A stretch of DNA of 64,000 nucleotides from NCBI RefSeq assembly GCF_023913755.1, contig NZ_JAMXBJ010000048.1, positions 186,001 to 250,000 of the forward strand, written 5' to 3'. Origin of the DNA: Pseudarthrobacter cellobiosi (GTDB lineage Bacteria > Actinomycetota > Actinomycetes > Actinomycetales > Micrococcaceae). A model generated the notes under the pieces. It was not told where the DNA came from, made no database searches, and saw nothing but the letters and a program-made list of their open reading frames with translations. The position numbers and the translations under genes were made by a program. Every line of letters begins with the position of its first letter. Within the stretch, counting starts at the first letter, position 1. Of the stretch, positions 47,285 to 55,101 are shown one piece after another.

Positions 47285-47339
47285 CCGGCGGACTGCCGGC
47301 CACACCACCGCCGCGGAAGTCCGACTCCGCGTAGAGCGG

Positions 47340-48731
47340 TCAGTGCTTGGCCAGTGCTCCGGCCACCAGGAACGCCATTTCCAGGGACTGCATGTGGTTC
47401 AGGCGCGGATCGCAGACCGACTCGTACTTGTCGAGGAACGCTTCCTGGTCCACAGGATCGGCACCGCCCAGGCATTCGGCGACGTCGTCACCGGTCATCT
47501 CCACGTGAAGGCCACCGGGAACCGTGCCCAGGGCCTGGTGGACTTCGAAGAACCCGCGTACTTCGTCAATGACGTCGTCGAAGTTCCGGGTCTTGTAGCC
47601 GTTGGGCGAGGTGACGGTGTTGCCGTGCATCGGATCGGTGACCCAGAGAACCTTTGCGCCGGAGGCAGTCACCTTCTCCACAATGGCGGGAAGCTTCTCG
47701 CGGATATTGCCCGCGCCCATACGCGTGATGAACGTCAGCCTGCCCGGCTCCCGCTCGGGATCCAGCTTGTCGATGAGGCGGAGGGCGTCGTCGCCGGTTG
47801 TCGACGGGCCCAGCTTCACGCCAATGGGGTTCCGGACGCGTGAGAGGAAGTCAACGTGCGCGTGGTCAAGTTCGCGCGTACGCTCCCCGATCCACAGGAA
47901 GTGCGCCGAGGTGTCGTACGGGAAACCGGTCCGCGAATCGATGCGGGTCAGTGCACGCTCGTAGTCCAGCAGCAGGGCCTCGTGGCTGGCGAAGAATTCC
48001 ACCCGCTTGAGTGCTTCGAAATCAGCGCCGCAGGACGCCATGAACTTGATGGCGCGGTCGATGTCACGGGCCAGGGATTCGTAACGGGCGTGCGCCGGGT
48101 TTTCGGTGAAGCCCTTGTTCCACTGGTGCACGGAGCGCAAGTCCGCGAAGCCGCCCTGTGTGAAGGCCCTGATGAGGTTCAGGGTGGAGGCGGACGTGTG
48201 GTAGGCCTTGAGCATCCGGGCGGCGTCATGGCCACGGGACTCGGGAGTGAACTCGTAGCCGTTGACAATGTCGCCGCGGTACGCCGGGAGGGTCACGCCG
48301 TCGCGGGTCTCGTCGTTGGAAGAGCGGGGCTTGGCGAACTGGCCGGCCATCCGGCCCATCTTGATGACTGGCATCGCTGCACCGTAAGTGAGCACCACTG
48401 CCATCTGGAGGATGGTCTTGACCCGGGCGCTGATCTTATCCGCCGTTGCGGCTTCAAAGGTCTCAGCACAGTCGCCACCTTGCAGCAGGAAGGCTTTGCC
48501 ATCCGCCGCAGCAGCCAGCCGTTCACGGAGAACGTCCACTTCGCCGGCGAAAACCAGCGGCGGGAGCACGGAAAGTTCCCCGACAGATGCGTCGAAAACG
48601 TCCTGGTCCTGCCAGCTGGGCTGCTGGGAAACGGGAAGGTCACGCCAATCATCAAGGCCAGGATAATTGGCTGCTCCGCTCTGGGCGGTGCTGGACAGCG
48701 AAAAGGCAGGTTTTGCAGATAGCTCAGTCAC
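47340..48731 (-). CDS. aroG: 3-deoxy-7-phosphoheptulonate synthase, class II
   Basis: First enzyme of the shikimate pathway: condenses phosphoenolpyruvate with erythrose-4-phosphate. 463 residues of the plant/mycobacterial (AroA-II) type, with FLLQGGDCAETFEAATADKI, KMGRMAGQFAKPRSS, PAYRGDIVNGYEF, SHEALLLDYERALTRID, LDHAHVDFLSRVRNPIGVKLGPS, VLWVTDPMHGNTVTSPNGYKTR and GLHVEMTGDDVAECLGG. Metal ligands (Cys in GGDCAE, His in DPMHGN, Glu, Asp) are present. Start is GTG at 48731; a TAGTCT -10-like box sits six to seven bases upstream, suggesting a leaderless message. Converges with the kinase gene. Confidence 0.95.
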   Translation of the reverse strand: MTELSAKPAFSLSSTAQSGAANYPGLDDWRDLPVSQQPSWQDQDVFDASVGELSVLPPLVFAGEVDVLRERLAAAADGKAFLLQGGDCAETFEAATADKISARVKTILQMAVVLTYGAAMPVIKMGRMAGQFAKPRSSNDETRDGVTLPAYRGDIVNGYEFTPESRGHDAARMLKAYHTSASTLNLIRAFTQGGFADLRSVHQWNKGFTENPAHARYESLARDIDRAIKFMASCGADFEALKRVEFFASHEALLLDYERALTRIDSRTGFPYDTSAHFLWIGERTRELDHAHVDFLSRVRNPIGVKLGPSTTGDDALRLIDKLDPEREPGRLTFITRMGAGNIREKLPAIVEKVTASGAKVLWVTDPMHGNTVTSPNGYKTRNFDDVIDEVRGFFEVHQALGTVPGGLHVEMTGDDVAECLGGADPVDQEAFLDKYESVCDPRLNHMQSLEMAFLVAGALAKH

Positions 48732-48802
48732 TATCTAAGACTAATGTGCGCGGCTGGCTTCAGGACACCTGACCGTCACGCGTACCGAGAGCGGCGTCAC
48801 AG

Positions 48803-49582
48803 TCAGCCCGCTGCCGGGTCCTTGCCGTCGGAATCAGTGCCCTCAGCGCCGCCGTCAGGATCGGCGCGTTTCGCGGTGGCGCCCCCAGCCTCGGTGGCTG
48901 CTGCGCTCGTAAGGCGGAGCTTCACCACGGCAGCGTACTCGTCCACGTACTCCTGGCCGGAGAGCCGCATCAGCTCAAACATGATTTCGTCGGTGACCTT
49001 GCGCTGGACCAGCCGGTCCTCCGCCTGGTCTGCGTACTGGCTGAAATCCAAGGGCGCACCGAAAATCATGCCGATGCGCCGGATATTCGGCATCCGCTTG
49101 CCGATAGGCTGAACCTTGTCCGTGCCGATCATGGCCACTGGAATCACGGGCACACCGGCCTGCAGGGCCAGCCTGGCGACGCCCACTTTGCCCCGGTAGA
49201 GGCGAGCGTCGGGGCTGCGGGTCCCTTCAGGGTAGATGCCCAGCAGTCCTCCGCTTGTCAGGACATCCATGCCGGCGTTGAGCGAAACAGCCGATGCCGC
49301 CCCGCCTGACCTATCCATGGGCAGCTGGTTAGTGAGCCTGAAGAACATGGCCGTCAGCCTGCCTTTGATTCCGGTGCCGGTGAAGTACTCGGACTTGGCC
49401 AGGAAAACAACCGGCCTGCGGACCATCAGCGGCATAAAGATGGAGTCGGAGAAAGACAGATGGTTTGAGGCGATAATTGCCGCGCCCTGCGCCGGAACAT
49501 TGTCCAGGCCCTTGACCCAGGGGCGGAAAAGAAGCCGCAGCACCGGCCCCAGGAAGATCCTCTTCATGACCCAATAGAACAC
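48803..49582 (-). CDS. 1-acyl-sn-glycerol-3-phosphate acyltransferase (PlsC-like)
   Basis: Makes phosphatidic acid from lysophosphatidic acid at the membrane. 259 residues: MFYWVMKRIFLGPVLRLLF, catalytic IIASNHLSFSDSIFMP (His 41-x4-Asp 46), FRLTNQLPMDRSGG, phosphate-binding GIYPEGTRSPDARLYRGKVGVARLAL and VIPVAMIGTD. The C-terminal 40 residues are an Ala/Gly/Asp-rich tail. GTG at 49582 with GAGAGG eight bases upstream is chosen, since FYW-V-MK is the usual actinobacterial beginning; frames extending to 50209 run antisense through the next gene. Divergent from the hydrolase pair (111 bp). Confidence 0.9.
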   Translation of the reverse strand: MFYWVMKRIFLGPVLRLLFRPWVKGLDNVPAQGAAIIASNHLSFSDSIFMPLMVRRPVVFLAKSEYFTGTGIKGRLTAMFFRLTNQLPMDRSGGAASAVSLNAGMDVLTSGGLLGIYPEGTRSPDARLYRGKVGVARLALQAGVPVIPVAMIGTDKVQPIGKRMPNIRRIGMIFGAPLDFSQYADQAEDRLVQRKVTDEIMFELMRLSGQEYVDEYAAVVKLRLTSAAATEAGGATAKRADPDGGAEGTDSDGKDPAAG

Positions 49583-49693
49583 GTGACGAACCTCTCCGGA
49601 AGCCGGCCAGCCGGCCCTTCGTCGGGCCGGGCGGGCACTCCAGTGCAACCCTACTCTAGTGAGATCTGTCGAGAACAATGACACGATGGTGTT

Positions 49694-50515
49694 ATGACAG
49701 AAAGCAGCATCGCGCCGCGGCCTGCCGCTTTCAGCTACCCCGGCCACGGACCCAATGCCACTACCGGGATTGCCATCTGCCATGGCTTCACCGGCAGCCC
49801 GCTCAGCGTCCTGCCCTGGGCAGAGGACCTCGCCGCCCAAGGATTCGCCGTGTCGGTGCCGCTCCTGCCCGGCCACGGTACGGATTGGCGGCAGCTCGCC
49901 CGCTCGAACTGGCGTGACTGGTACGGGACTTTCGAATCGGCGTATCTGGAGCTGAGCGCCCGGACAGAGCAGTGTTTTGTGGCCGGCCTCTCGATGGGCG
50001 GCGCCATTGCGCTGCTGACTGCCGGCAGGCATCCCGTGGCTGGCGTCTCTTTGGTGAATCCCGGCCTCAGCTTCTACGACCGCCGCGTGCGGGTCATCGG
50101 AGTGCTCAAGTATTTCCAGCGCACCACGCTGCCCATCCAGGAGGAACAGCCGACGGCGGGAGTCACCAATGACGGCGACTATTCGCGGACTCCGTTGGCA
50201 GCAGTGCACGAGCTCAAGAAGCTTTTCGGCATAGCCACCCGCGGGCTACACCGGGTCACCGCCCCGGTGCAGGTGTTCAAATCCCAGTCGGACGTCGTTG
50301 TGCCGGCCACCTCACTCCTGATGTTGCGGCAGCGTTTGGGCCCACGGCTGGTGGAGGTAGTGAACCTGCACAACAGCGGTCACGTGGCCACCCTGGATGT
50401 TGATGCGCCCGAGATTTTTGCCCGTTCCAGCGCCTTCTTCCTTGCCCATACACCCAGCACTGCACCGTCAGCCCGAACTGCGGCCCCACCTCACACCACC
50501 TCGGAGACTTCATGA
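49694..50515 (+). CDS. Alpha/beta hydrolase 1 of a tandem pair (esterase/monoacylglycerol-lipase type)
   Basis: A 273-residue serine hydrolase of the Est30/monoacylglycerol lipase type. Oxyanion region AICHGFTGSPLSVLPWAEDLA (28-48), conserved VPLLPGHGTDWRQLARSNWRDW, nucleophile elbow VAGLSMGGAIAL (Ser 100), acid in KSQSDVVVPA and His in NSGHVATLD. The C-terminal 25 residues are a Thr/Ser/Ala/Pro tail. Substrate unknown; lipid acyl groups are plausible given the PlsC-like neighbour. Its stop overlaps the ATG of the second hydrolase (ATGA), so both come from one message. Confidence 0.9.
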   Translation: MTESSIAPRPAAFSYPGHGPNATTGIAICHGFTGSPLSVLPWAEDLAAQGFAVSVPLLPGHGTDWRQLARSNWRDWYGTFESAYLELSARTEQCFVAGLSMGGAIALLTAGRHPVAGVSLVNPGLSFYDRRVRVIGVLKYFQRTTLPIQEEQPTAGVTNDGDYSRTPLAAVHELKKLFGIATRGLHRVTAPVQVFKSQSDVVVPATSLLMLRQRLGPRLVEVVNLHNSGHVATLDVDAPEIFARSSAFFLAHTPSTAPSARTAAPPHTTSETS

Positions 50516-51306
50516 CCGGCGTACCGGACCACAGCCCTTTCAGCAGCACCGTCAACGGCGACGGAGCCCGGATCGGGGTGGTCCTCTCACACGGATTCAC
50601 GGGCAGTCCGCACGGGCTGCGCGCGTGGGCCCAGTCGCTCGCCGACGCCGGCTTCGCCGTACGCATGCCGCTGCTGCCCGGGCACGGCACCAGTTGGCAG
50701 GACCTTGCGCGCACGCGCTGGCCGCAGTGGCACGGCGCCCTGGACGACGCCTACCTGGAGCTGGACTCCCACTGCGACCACGTCTTCGTCGCCGGGCTGA
50801 GCATGGGCGGTGCCCTGGCCCTGAGAATTGCCGCCACCCGGCCCGTCGCCGGGGTGATCGTGGTGAACCCCGGACTGGTGATCGATGATCCCCGCGCTCC
50901 ACTGGCCGGCATCCTGAAACTGGTCCTGAAGAGCACCCCGGCCATTGCCAACGATATCCTCAAGCACGGGATGGACGAGGGCGCCTACCCGCGAACGCCC
51001 GTAGCTGCGGCCCATGAGCTGAACAAGCTGTTCAAAGACACCACCCGGCTACTCCCCCGCATCACCGCGCCTGTACGGGTCTTCCGGTCCACCGTGGACC
51101 ACGTGGTTTCAGACACGAGTGTGGCAGCGCTGCGCCGCGGCCTGACCAACGCCCCGCTGACACTGACCACCCTGGAGAACAGCTACCACGTGGCAACACT
51201 GGATAACGACGCCGAGGAGATCTTCCGAGGGTCCGCCGACTTCATCCGGGCGGTGGTTGCCGGCACGGCAGCAGCCCAGGTCCAGGAGGGCACCGCCCAT
51301 GAATAG
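50512..51306 (+). CDS. Alpha/beta hydrolase 2 of a tandem pair
   Basis: A 264-residue paralogue of the preceding gene, sharing HGFTGSPxxxxxWAxxLA, PLLPGHGTxWxxLAR, AYLEL, VAGLSMGGA-AL, VAGV-VVNPGL, Y-RTPVAA-HEL-KLF and the C-terminal SYHVATLDNDAEEIF. Catalytic Ser 97, Asp in FRSTVDHVVSDTS and His in NSYHVATLD are present. The high similarity over the whole length shows a tandem duplication. Both retain complete triads, so neither looks decayed. The stop overlaps the start of the following membrane protein gene. Confidence 0.9.
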   Translation: MTGVPDHSPFSSTVNGDGARIGVVLSHGFTGSPHGLRAWAQSLADAGFAVRMPLLPGHGTSWQDLARTRWPQWHGALDDAYLELDSHCDHVFVAGLSMGGALALRIAATRPVAGVIVVNPGLVIDDPRAPLAGILKLVLKSTPAIANDILKHGMDEGAYPRTPVAAAHELNKLFKDTTRLLPRITAPVRVFRSTVDHVVSDTSVAALRRGLTNAPLTLTTLENSYHVATLDNDAEEIFRGSADFIRAVVAGTAAAQVQEGTAHE

Positions 51307-51946
51307 GCCCGACTCCGGCTCACCGGACCAGAGCGCAAACCAGGACGATGCTGTGTGGCTGGACCTTGTGGCACGGCTCGAAGAGAAACCTGCCACCCCT
51401 ACCGGCACAGCGGACCCTGGCATCGCCGCCTCCCCAGGCCCTGACGCCACGGGCATTGACCCTGAAACTCCTGGTCCGGCCGGCCCGGAGGCCGTGGCCG
51501 GGTCCGGCCGGTCCGCGACGTTCCGCGACTTTGATCCGCTGGGTCTGGCGGGAACAGCCCCCACCGAACTGTCCGCAGCCGAACGGCAGGCGGCGACGCC
51601 GGGCGCCGGTGACGGCGGGCAGGTCGACGCCGGCGAGGGGACCGGCGGTTACGGCCAGGGCGGCACCGCCGCCTTCGGCCCGCGTGACTATGCCGTGGAG
51701 GACGACGCCGGGGACTTCGTTCCGGAAGAACCGCCAAGCCTTGCCGGGACGGATCCCCTGACCATGCTTGCCTGGCTGGGCGCAATTGGTGCGCCCATTG
51801 CCTTGCTGCTGGCCGTCATGTTCTGGCGGTCCGCGCCGCTGCTGGCGATTGTGGGCATGGTGGCGGTGTTCATCCTTGCCGTGGTTTACCTCATCATGAA
51901 GCTGCCCCAGGAAAAAGACGAGAACGACGACGGCGCCCGCGTCTGA
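51299..51946 (+). CDS. Unknown protein with acidic N-terminus and two C-terminal membrane helices
   Basis: A 215-residue product I do not assign to a family. Residues 1-150 are low-complexity and acidic (Asp, Glu, Gly, Pro, Ala), including FRDFDPLGLAGTAPTELSAAERQAATPG and DFVPEEPPSLAGTDPLTMLAWLGA. Two hydrophobic helices follow (about 159-175 and 179-202: IGAPIALLLAVMFW and LLAIVGMVAVFILAVVYLIM), then a charged tail. The ATG at 51299 has AGGAGG upstream and overlaps the previous stop, so it is the third gene of the hydrolase operon. Topology suggests a long cytosolic tail. Confidence 0.8.
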   Translation: MNRPDSGSPDQSANQDDAVWLDLVARLEEKPATPTGTADPGIAASPGPDATGIDPETPGPAGPEAVAGSGRSATFRDFDPLGLAGTAPTELSAAERQAATPGAGDGGQVDAGEGTGGYGQGGTAAFGPRDYAVEDDAGDFVPEEPPSLAGTDPLTMLAWLGAIGAPIALLLAVMFWRSAPLLAIVGMVAVFILAVVYLIMKLPQEKDENDDGARV

Positions 51947-51956
51947 GGAGCGTCCG

Positions 51957-53045
51957 TCACCGCATGCGGCTGCTGACGCGGGACAGGTCAGCTGCCCCGA
52001 TGAGCCCCGCGTTGGGTCCGAGCGCTGCCAGCTCGATGCCGGCCGCCGGACGGAAGCCGCGGCCGGTAAGGTTCCGCGCGAATGCTTTACGGGCAGGCTC
52101 CACCAGCAGGTCCCCTGCCGAGCAGAGTCCCCCGCCGATCACAAACAGCCCCGGATCCAACGAGGCCGCCAGGTTCGCCAATCCCAGGCCCAGCCATTCG
52201 CCCACTTCATCCAGGAGTTCGCGGCAGGCCGCATCGCCGGCGAGTGCCAGCTCGGTAACAATCGCCCCGGTGATCTGCTCCGCGTCGCCGCCGACGGCTG
52301 CCAGCAGTTCCTGGGCAACTGGCGAATTGGCGCGCGCCAGAATCCTCGCTTCCCGGCCCAGGGCGTTGCCTGACGCGTACTGCTCCCAGCAACCCCGGTT
52401 GCCGCACTCGCAACGCTGCCCGCCGGGCATGATGATCTGGTGGCCGAATTCGCCGGCTACACCAAACCGGCCGCGCTCCACCCGGCCGTCCATCACCATG
52501 GCACCGCCGATGCCGGTACCGAGGGTGATGCACACCAGCCTGTCCTCGCCCTGCCCCGCACCAAAGCGCCATTCCGCCCAGGCCGCGGCGTCGGCGTCGT
52601 TCGTCAGCAGCACAGGCCGGCGCAGCAGTCGCTGCAGGTTTGCGCGCAACGGCTCGTTGCGCCAGGCGAGGTGCGGACTGAAAAGCACGGTTCCGCCGTC
52701 CAGATCCATCCAACCGGCCGCACCGATGCCTACTGACCAGACCCTGTGGCCGGCTCCGAGTTCGTCCACGAGCTCTACGATGACCTGCTCTACCGCACGC
52801 GGGTCGCTGCCGGGGGTGGACCGCCGGGCCTCGCTCAGGATCCTTCCGTCGGCGTCCACCACGCCGGCGGCGACCTTGGTGCCGCCGATATCGATGCCGA
52901 TTGCCAGCCCCTTGCGCCCGAGCCGCAGGTGCTCGCGGAACGTTTCCACCTGCCGGGGCCGGGCCCTCAAGGCCAGCGGCCGCCGTCGCCAGGGGGCCGG
53001 ACGTCGGGGCGGGGCGGCTGGCTCGCCGGGGGGCGTTTCGTACAT
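51957..53045 (-). CDS. ROK-family glucokinase
   Basis: An ATP-dependent sugar kinase, most likely glucokinase. 362 residues: a 45-residue Pro/Arg-rich N-terminal extension, then [18 protein letters not shown] (phosphate 1), TNDADAAAWAEWRFGAGQGE (catalytic Asp), [18 protein letters not shown] (phosphate 2), and the ROK zinc signature GEFGHQIIMPGGQRCECGNRGCWEQYASG (G-H...C-x-C-G-x-x-G-C-x-E), which distinguishes it from the polyphosphate kinase at 10.1 kb. The window therefore encodes two glucose-phosphorylating enzymes with different phosphate donors. ATG at 53045; shorter starts are possible. It converges with the three-gene hydrolase operon. Confidence 0.9.
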   Translation of the reverse strand: MYETPPGEPAAPPRRPAPWRRRPLALRARPRQVETFREHLRLGRKGLAIGIDIGGTKVAAGVVDADGRILSEARRSTPGSDPRAVEQVIVELVDELGAGHRVWSVGIGAAGWMDLDGGTVLFSPHLAWRNEPLRANLQRLLRRPVLLTNDADAAAWAEWRFGAGQGEDRLVCITLGTGIGGAMVMDGRVERGRFGVAGEFGHQIIMPGGQRCECGNRGCWEQYASGNALGREARILARANSPVAQELLAAVGGDAEQITGAIVTELALAGDAACRELLDEVGEWLGLGLANLAASLDPGLFVIGGGLCSAGDLLVEPARKAFARNLTGRGFRPAAGIELAALGPNAGLIGAADLSRVSSRMR

Positions 53046-53117
53046 AGTGCTTCATTCTAGGGCGCGCCGGGCGGAGGCCGGGCCCAGGGCTTCCCCACTC
53101 CTCTTTGACTCATATGT

Positions 53118-53129
53118 TACTGGCCAGTA
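53118..53129. promoter_or_regulatory. 12-bp palindrome before the acyl-CoA ligase gene
   Basis: TACTGGCCAGTA is a perfect palindrome 85 bp upstream of the ligase start, in the divergent gap with the ROK kinase gene. TetR-type regulators of fatty-acid genes in actinobacteria use similar TTACT...AGTAA operators. The assignment is inference. Confidence 0.4.
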
Positions 53130-53213
53130 GGTTTGTTTCTGCACGGCCAAGTTGCAGGCGTATTAGTCTTTAGGCATACCCTGTGCGGGTCTATGGATAT
53201 CAAAGGAGCTATA

Positions 53214-55022
53214 GTGCGCGAATTCAGTGTTCCGCCCCTGGTTGTTGTCCCACCGGAAACCAACATCACCGATCTTGTTCTTCGGCAGGCAGCCAAGCCC
53301 AGCAACCCGGCGCTCTTCTCGCGGCTGGACTCCGCAGGCGCCTGGCGGGACGTCACCGCCACAGACTTCCTGGCGGACGTCTCAGCCCTTGCGAAGGGCC
53401 TGATGGCCAGCGGCGTGGGAGCCGGCGACCGGGTGGGCATCATGTCCCGCACACGCTACGAGTGGGCCCTCATCGACTTCGCCATCTGGTTCGCCGGCGC
53501 CGTCTCAGTGCCCATCTACGAAACCTCATCGCCGTCGCAGGTTGCCTGGAACCTCGGTGACTCCGGTGCAGTGGCCGCCTTCGGCGAGGCCGCCCACCAC
53601 GAGGACATCATCCGGCAGGCGGCCACCTCGGAAGGCCTCACCGCCCTCCAGCACGTCTGGCAGCTCGAAGGTGGCGGACTGGACGCCGTCCGTGAGGCCG
53701 GCCGGGACGTCAGCGACGCCGACCTTGAGGCCCGCCGCTCATCGGCGCGGCTCAGTGACGTTGCTACCCTGATCTACACCTCCGGCACCACCGGCCGACC
53801 CAAGGGCTGCGAGCTGACCCACGGCAACTTCGTTGAGCTGTCCGACAACGCCCTGGCACTGCTTGGCGACGTGGTTAACGAGCAGGCCAAAACCATCATG
53901 TTCCTGCCTTTGGCGCACGTCTTTGCCCGGTTCATTTCGGTGTTGGCCGTGGCCGCCGGGGCCACTGTGGCGCACACCCCCGACATCAAGAACCTGCTGG
54001 CTGACCTGCAGAGCTATCAGCCCACGTTCATCCTGGCCGTGCCGCGCGTCTTCGAAAAGGTGTACAACTCGGCCCTGACAAAGGCAGAGGACGGCGGCAA
54101 GGGGGCCATCTTCCACAAGGCCACGGAGACCGCCATCGCGTTCTCCAAAGCCCGCCAGGCCGGGCACGTTGGCCTGGGGCTGAAACTCAAGCACACCGTG
54201 TTCGACAAACTCGTTTACGGCAAGCTGCGCGCTGCGATGGGCGGGAACGTGGCCCATGCTGTGTCCGGCGGCGGTCCGCTCGGCGAACGGCTGGGCCACT
54301 TCTTCCAGGGCATCGGCCTGCAGATCCTTGAAGGGTATGGCCTGACCGAGACCACCGCCCCGATTTCCGTCAACACGCCGGCCCTGATCAAGATCGGTTC
54401 CGTGGGCAAGCCCCTGCCGGGCAACTCCGTCAGGATCGCCGAAGACGGCGAGATCCTGGCCAAGGGCGTCTGTGTGATGCGCGGCTACTACAAGCGCGAT
54501 GACCTGATGGCGGATACGTTTGCCGATGGCTGGTTCCGCACCGGCGACATCGGACGGCTCGACGATAGCGGCTTCCTGTGGATCACCGGCCGGAAGAAGG
54601 AAATCATTGTCACGGCCGGCGGTAAGAACGTGGTTCCGGCCCTGCTGGAGGACCAGATCCGGGCGGATTCGCTGGTCTCCCAGGTCCTGGTGGTGGGCGA
54701 CAACCGGCCGTTCATCGGCGCGTTGGTGACCCTGGACCAGGAGGCCCTGCCGGGCTGGCTCCAGCGGCACGGACTGCCGGCCGCCACCACGCTCGACGAA
54801 GCCGTCGGGAACCCGGTGGTCAAGGCCGCCGTGCAGGACCTCATCACGCAGGCCAACGCCTCGGTGTCGCAGGCGGAGGCCATCAAGTCATTCCGGATCG
54901 TCGCTTCGGACTTCACGGAAGCGTCCGGCCATCTGACGCCGTCCATGAAGGTGAAGCGGGCCCAGGTGATGAAGGACTTCGAGACAGTCATCGAGGAAAT
55001 GTACGGCGCGCCGCGCGGCTAA
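53214..55022 (+). CDS. Long-chain fatty-acid--CoA ligase (FadD15-like)
   Basis: Activates fatty acids to acyl-CoA through an acyl-AMP. 602 residues of the ANL superfamily: P-loop TLIYTSGTTGRPKGCELTHGN, LPLAHVFARFISVLAVAAG, A5 motif EGYGLTETTAPISVN, GWFRTGDIGRLDDSGFLWITGRKKEIIVTAGGKNVVP and the C-terminal lid with the hinge and SFRIVASDFTEASGHLTPSMKVKR, carrying the catalytic Lys. The combination resembles mycobacterial FadD15. GTG at 53214 with AAAGGAG eight bases upstream is chosen; an ATG at 53193 is the alternative. Followed by a strong bidirectional terminator. Confidence 0.94.
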   Translation: MREFSVPPLVVVPPETNITDLVLRQAAKPSNPALFSRLDSAGAWRDVTATDFLADVSALAKGLMASGVGAGDRVGIMSRTRYEWALIDFAIWFAGAVSVPIYETSSPSQVAWNLGDSGAVAAFGEAAHHEDIIRQAATSEGLTALQHVWQLEGGGLDAVREAGRDVSDADLEARRSSARLSDVATLIYTSGTTGRPKGCELTHGNFVELSDNALALLGDVVNEQAKTIMFLPLAHVFARFISVLAVAAGATVAHTPDIKNLLADLQSYQPTFILAVPRVFEKVYNSALTKAEDGGKGAIFHKATETAIAFSKARQAGHVGLGLKLKHTVFDKLVYGKLRAAMGGNVAHAVSGGGPLGERLGHFFQGIGLQILEGYGLTETTAPISVNTPALIKIGSVGKPLPGNSVRIAEDGEILAKGVCVMRGYYKRDDLMADTFADGWFRTGDIGRLDDSGFLWITGRKKEIIVTAGGKNVVPALLEDQIRADSLVSQVLVVGDNRPFIGALVTLDQEALPGWLQRHGLPAATTLDEAVGNPVVKAAVQDLITQANASVSQAEAIKSFRIVASDFTEASGHLTPSMKVKRAQVMKDFETVIEEMYGAPRG

Positions 55023-55038
55023 GCGGCAACGCAAAACG

Positions 55039-55090
55039 AAGGGCCCTCCCGACGGAAGCAATCTTCCAAGCCGGGAGGGCCCTTCCTTTT
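55039..55090. terminator. Bidirectional terminator between acyl-CoA ligase and pyc
   Basis: A 13-bp stem AAGGGCCCTCCCG with its perfect partner, and a 24-base loop. CCTTTTG follows on the plus strand and TTCGTTTTG on the minus strand, serving both convergent genes. Confidence 0.85.
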
Positions 55091-55101
55091 GTCTGGACTG
55101 C

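Noticed and set aside
49583..50209. N-terminal extension of the PlsC-like protein
   Set aside because: The added 209 residues run antisense through the first alpha/beta hydrolase; the GTG at 49582 with a ribosome site and the conserved FYW-V-MK beginning explains the gene.
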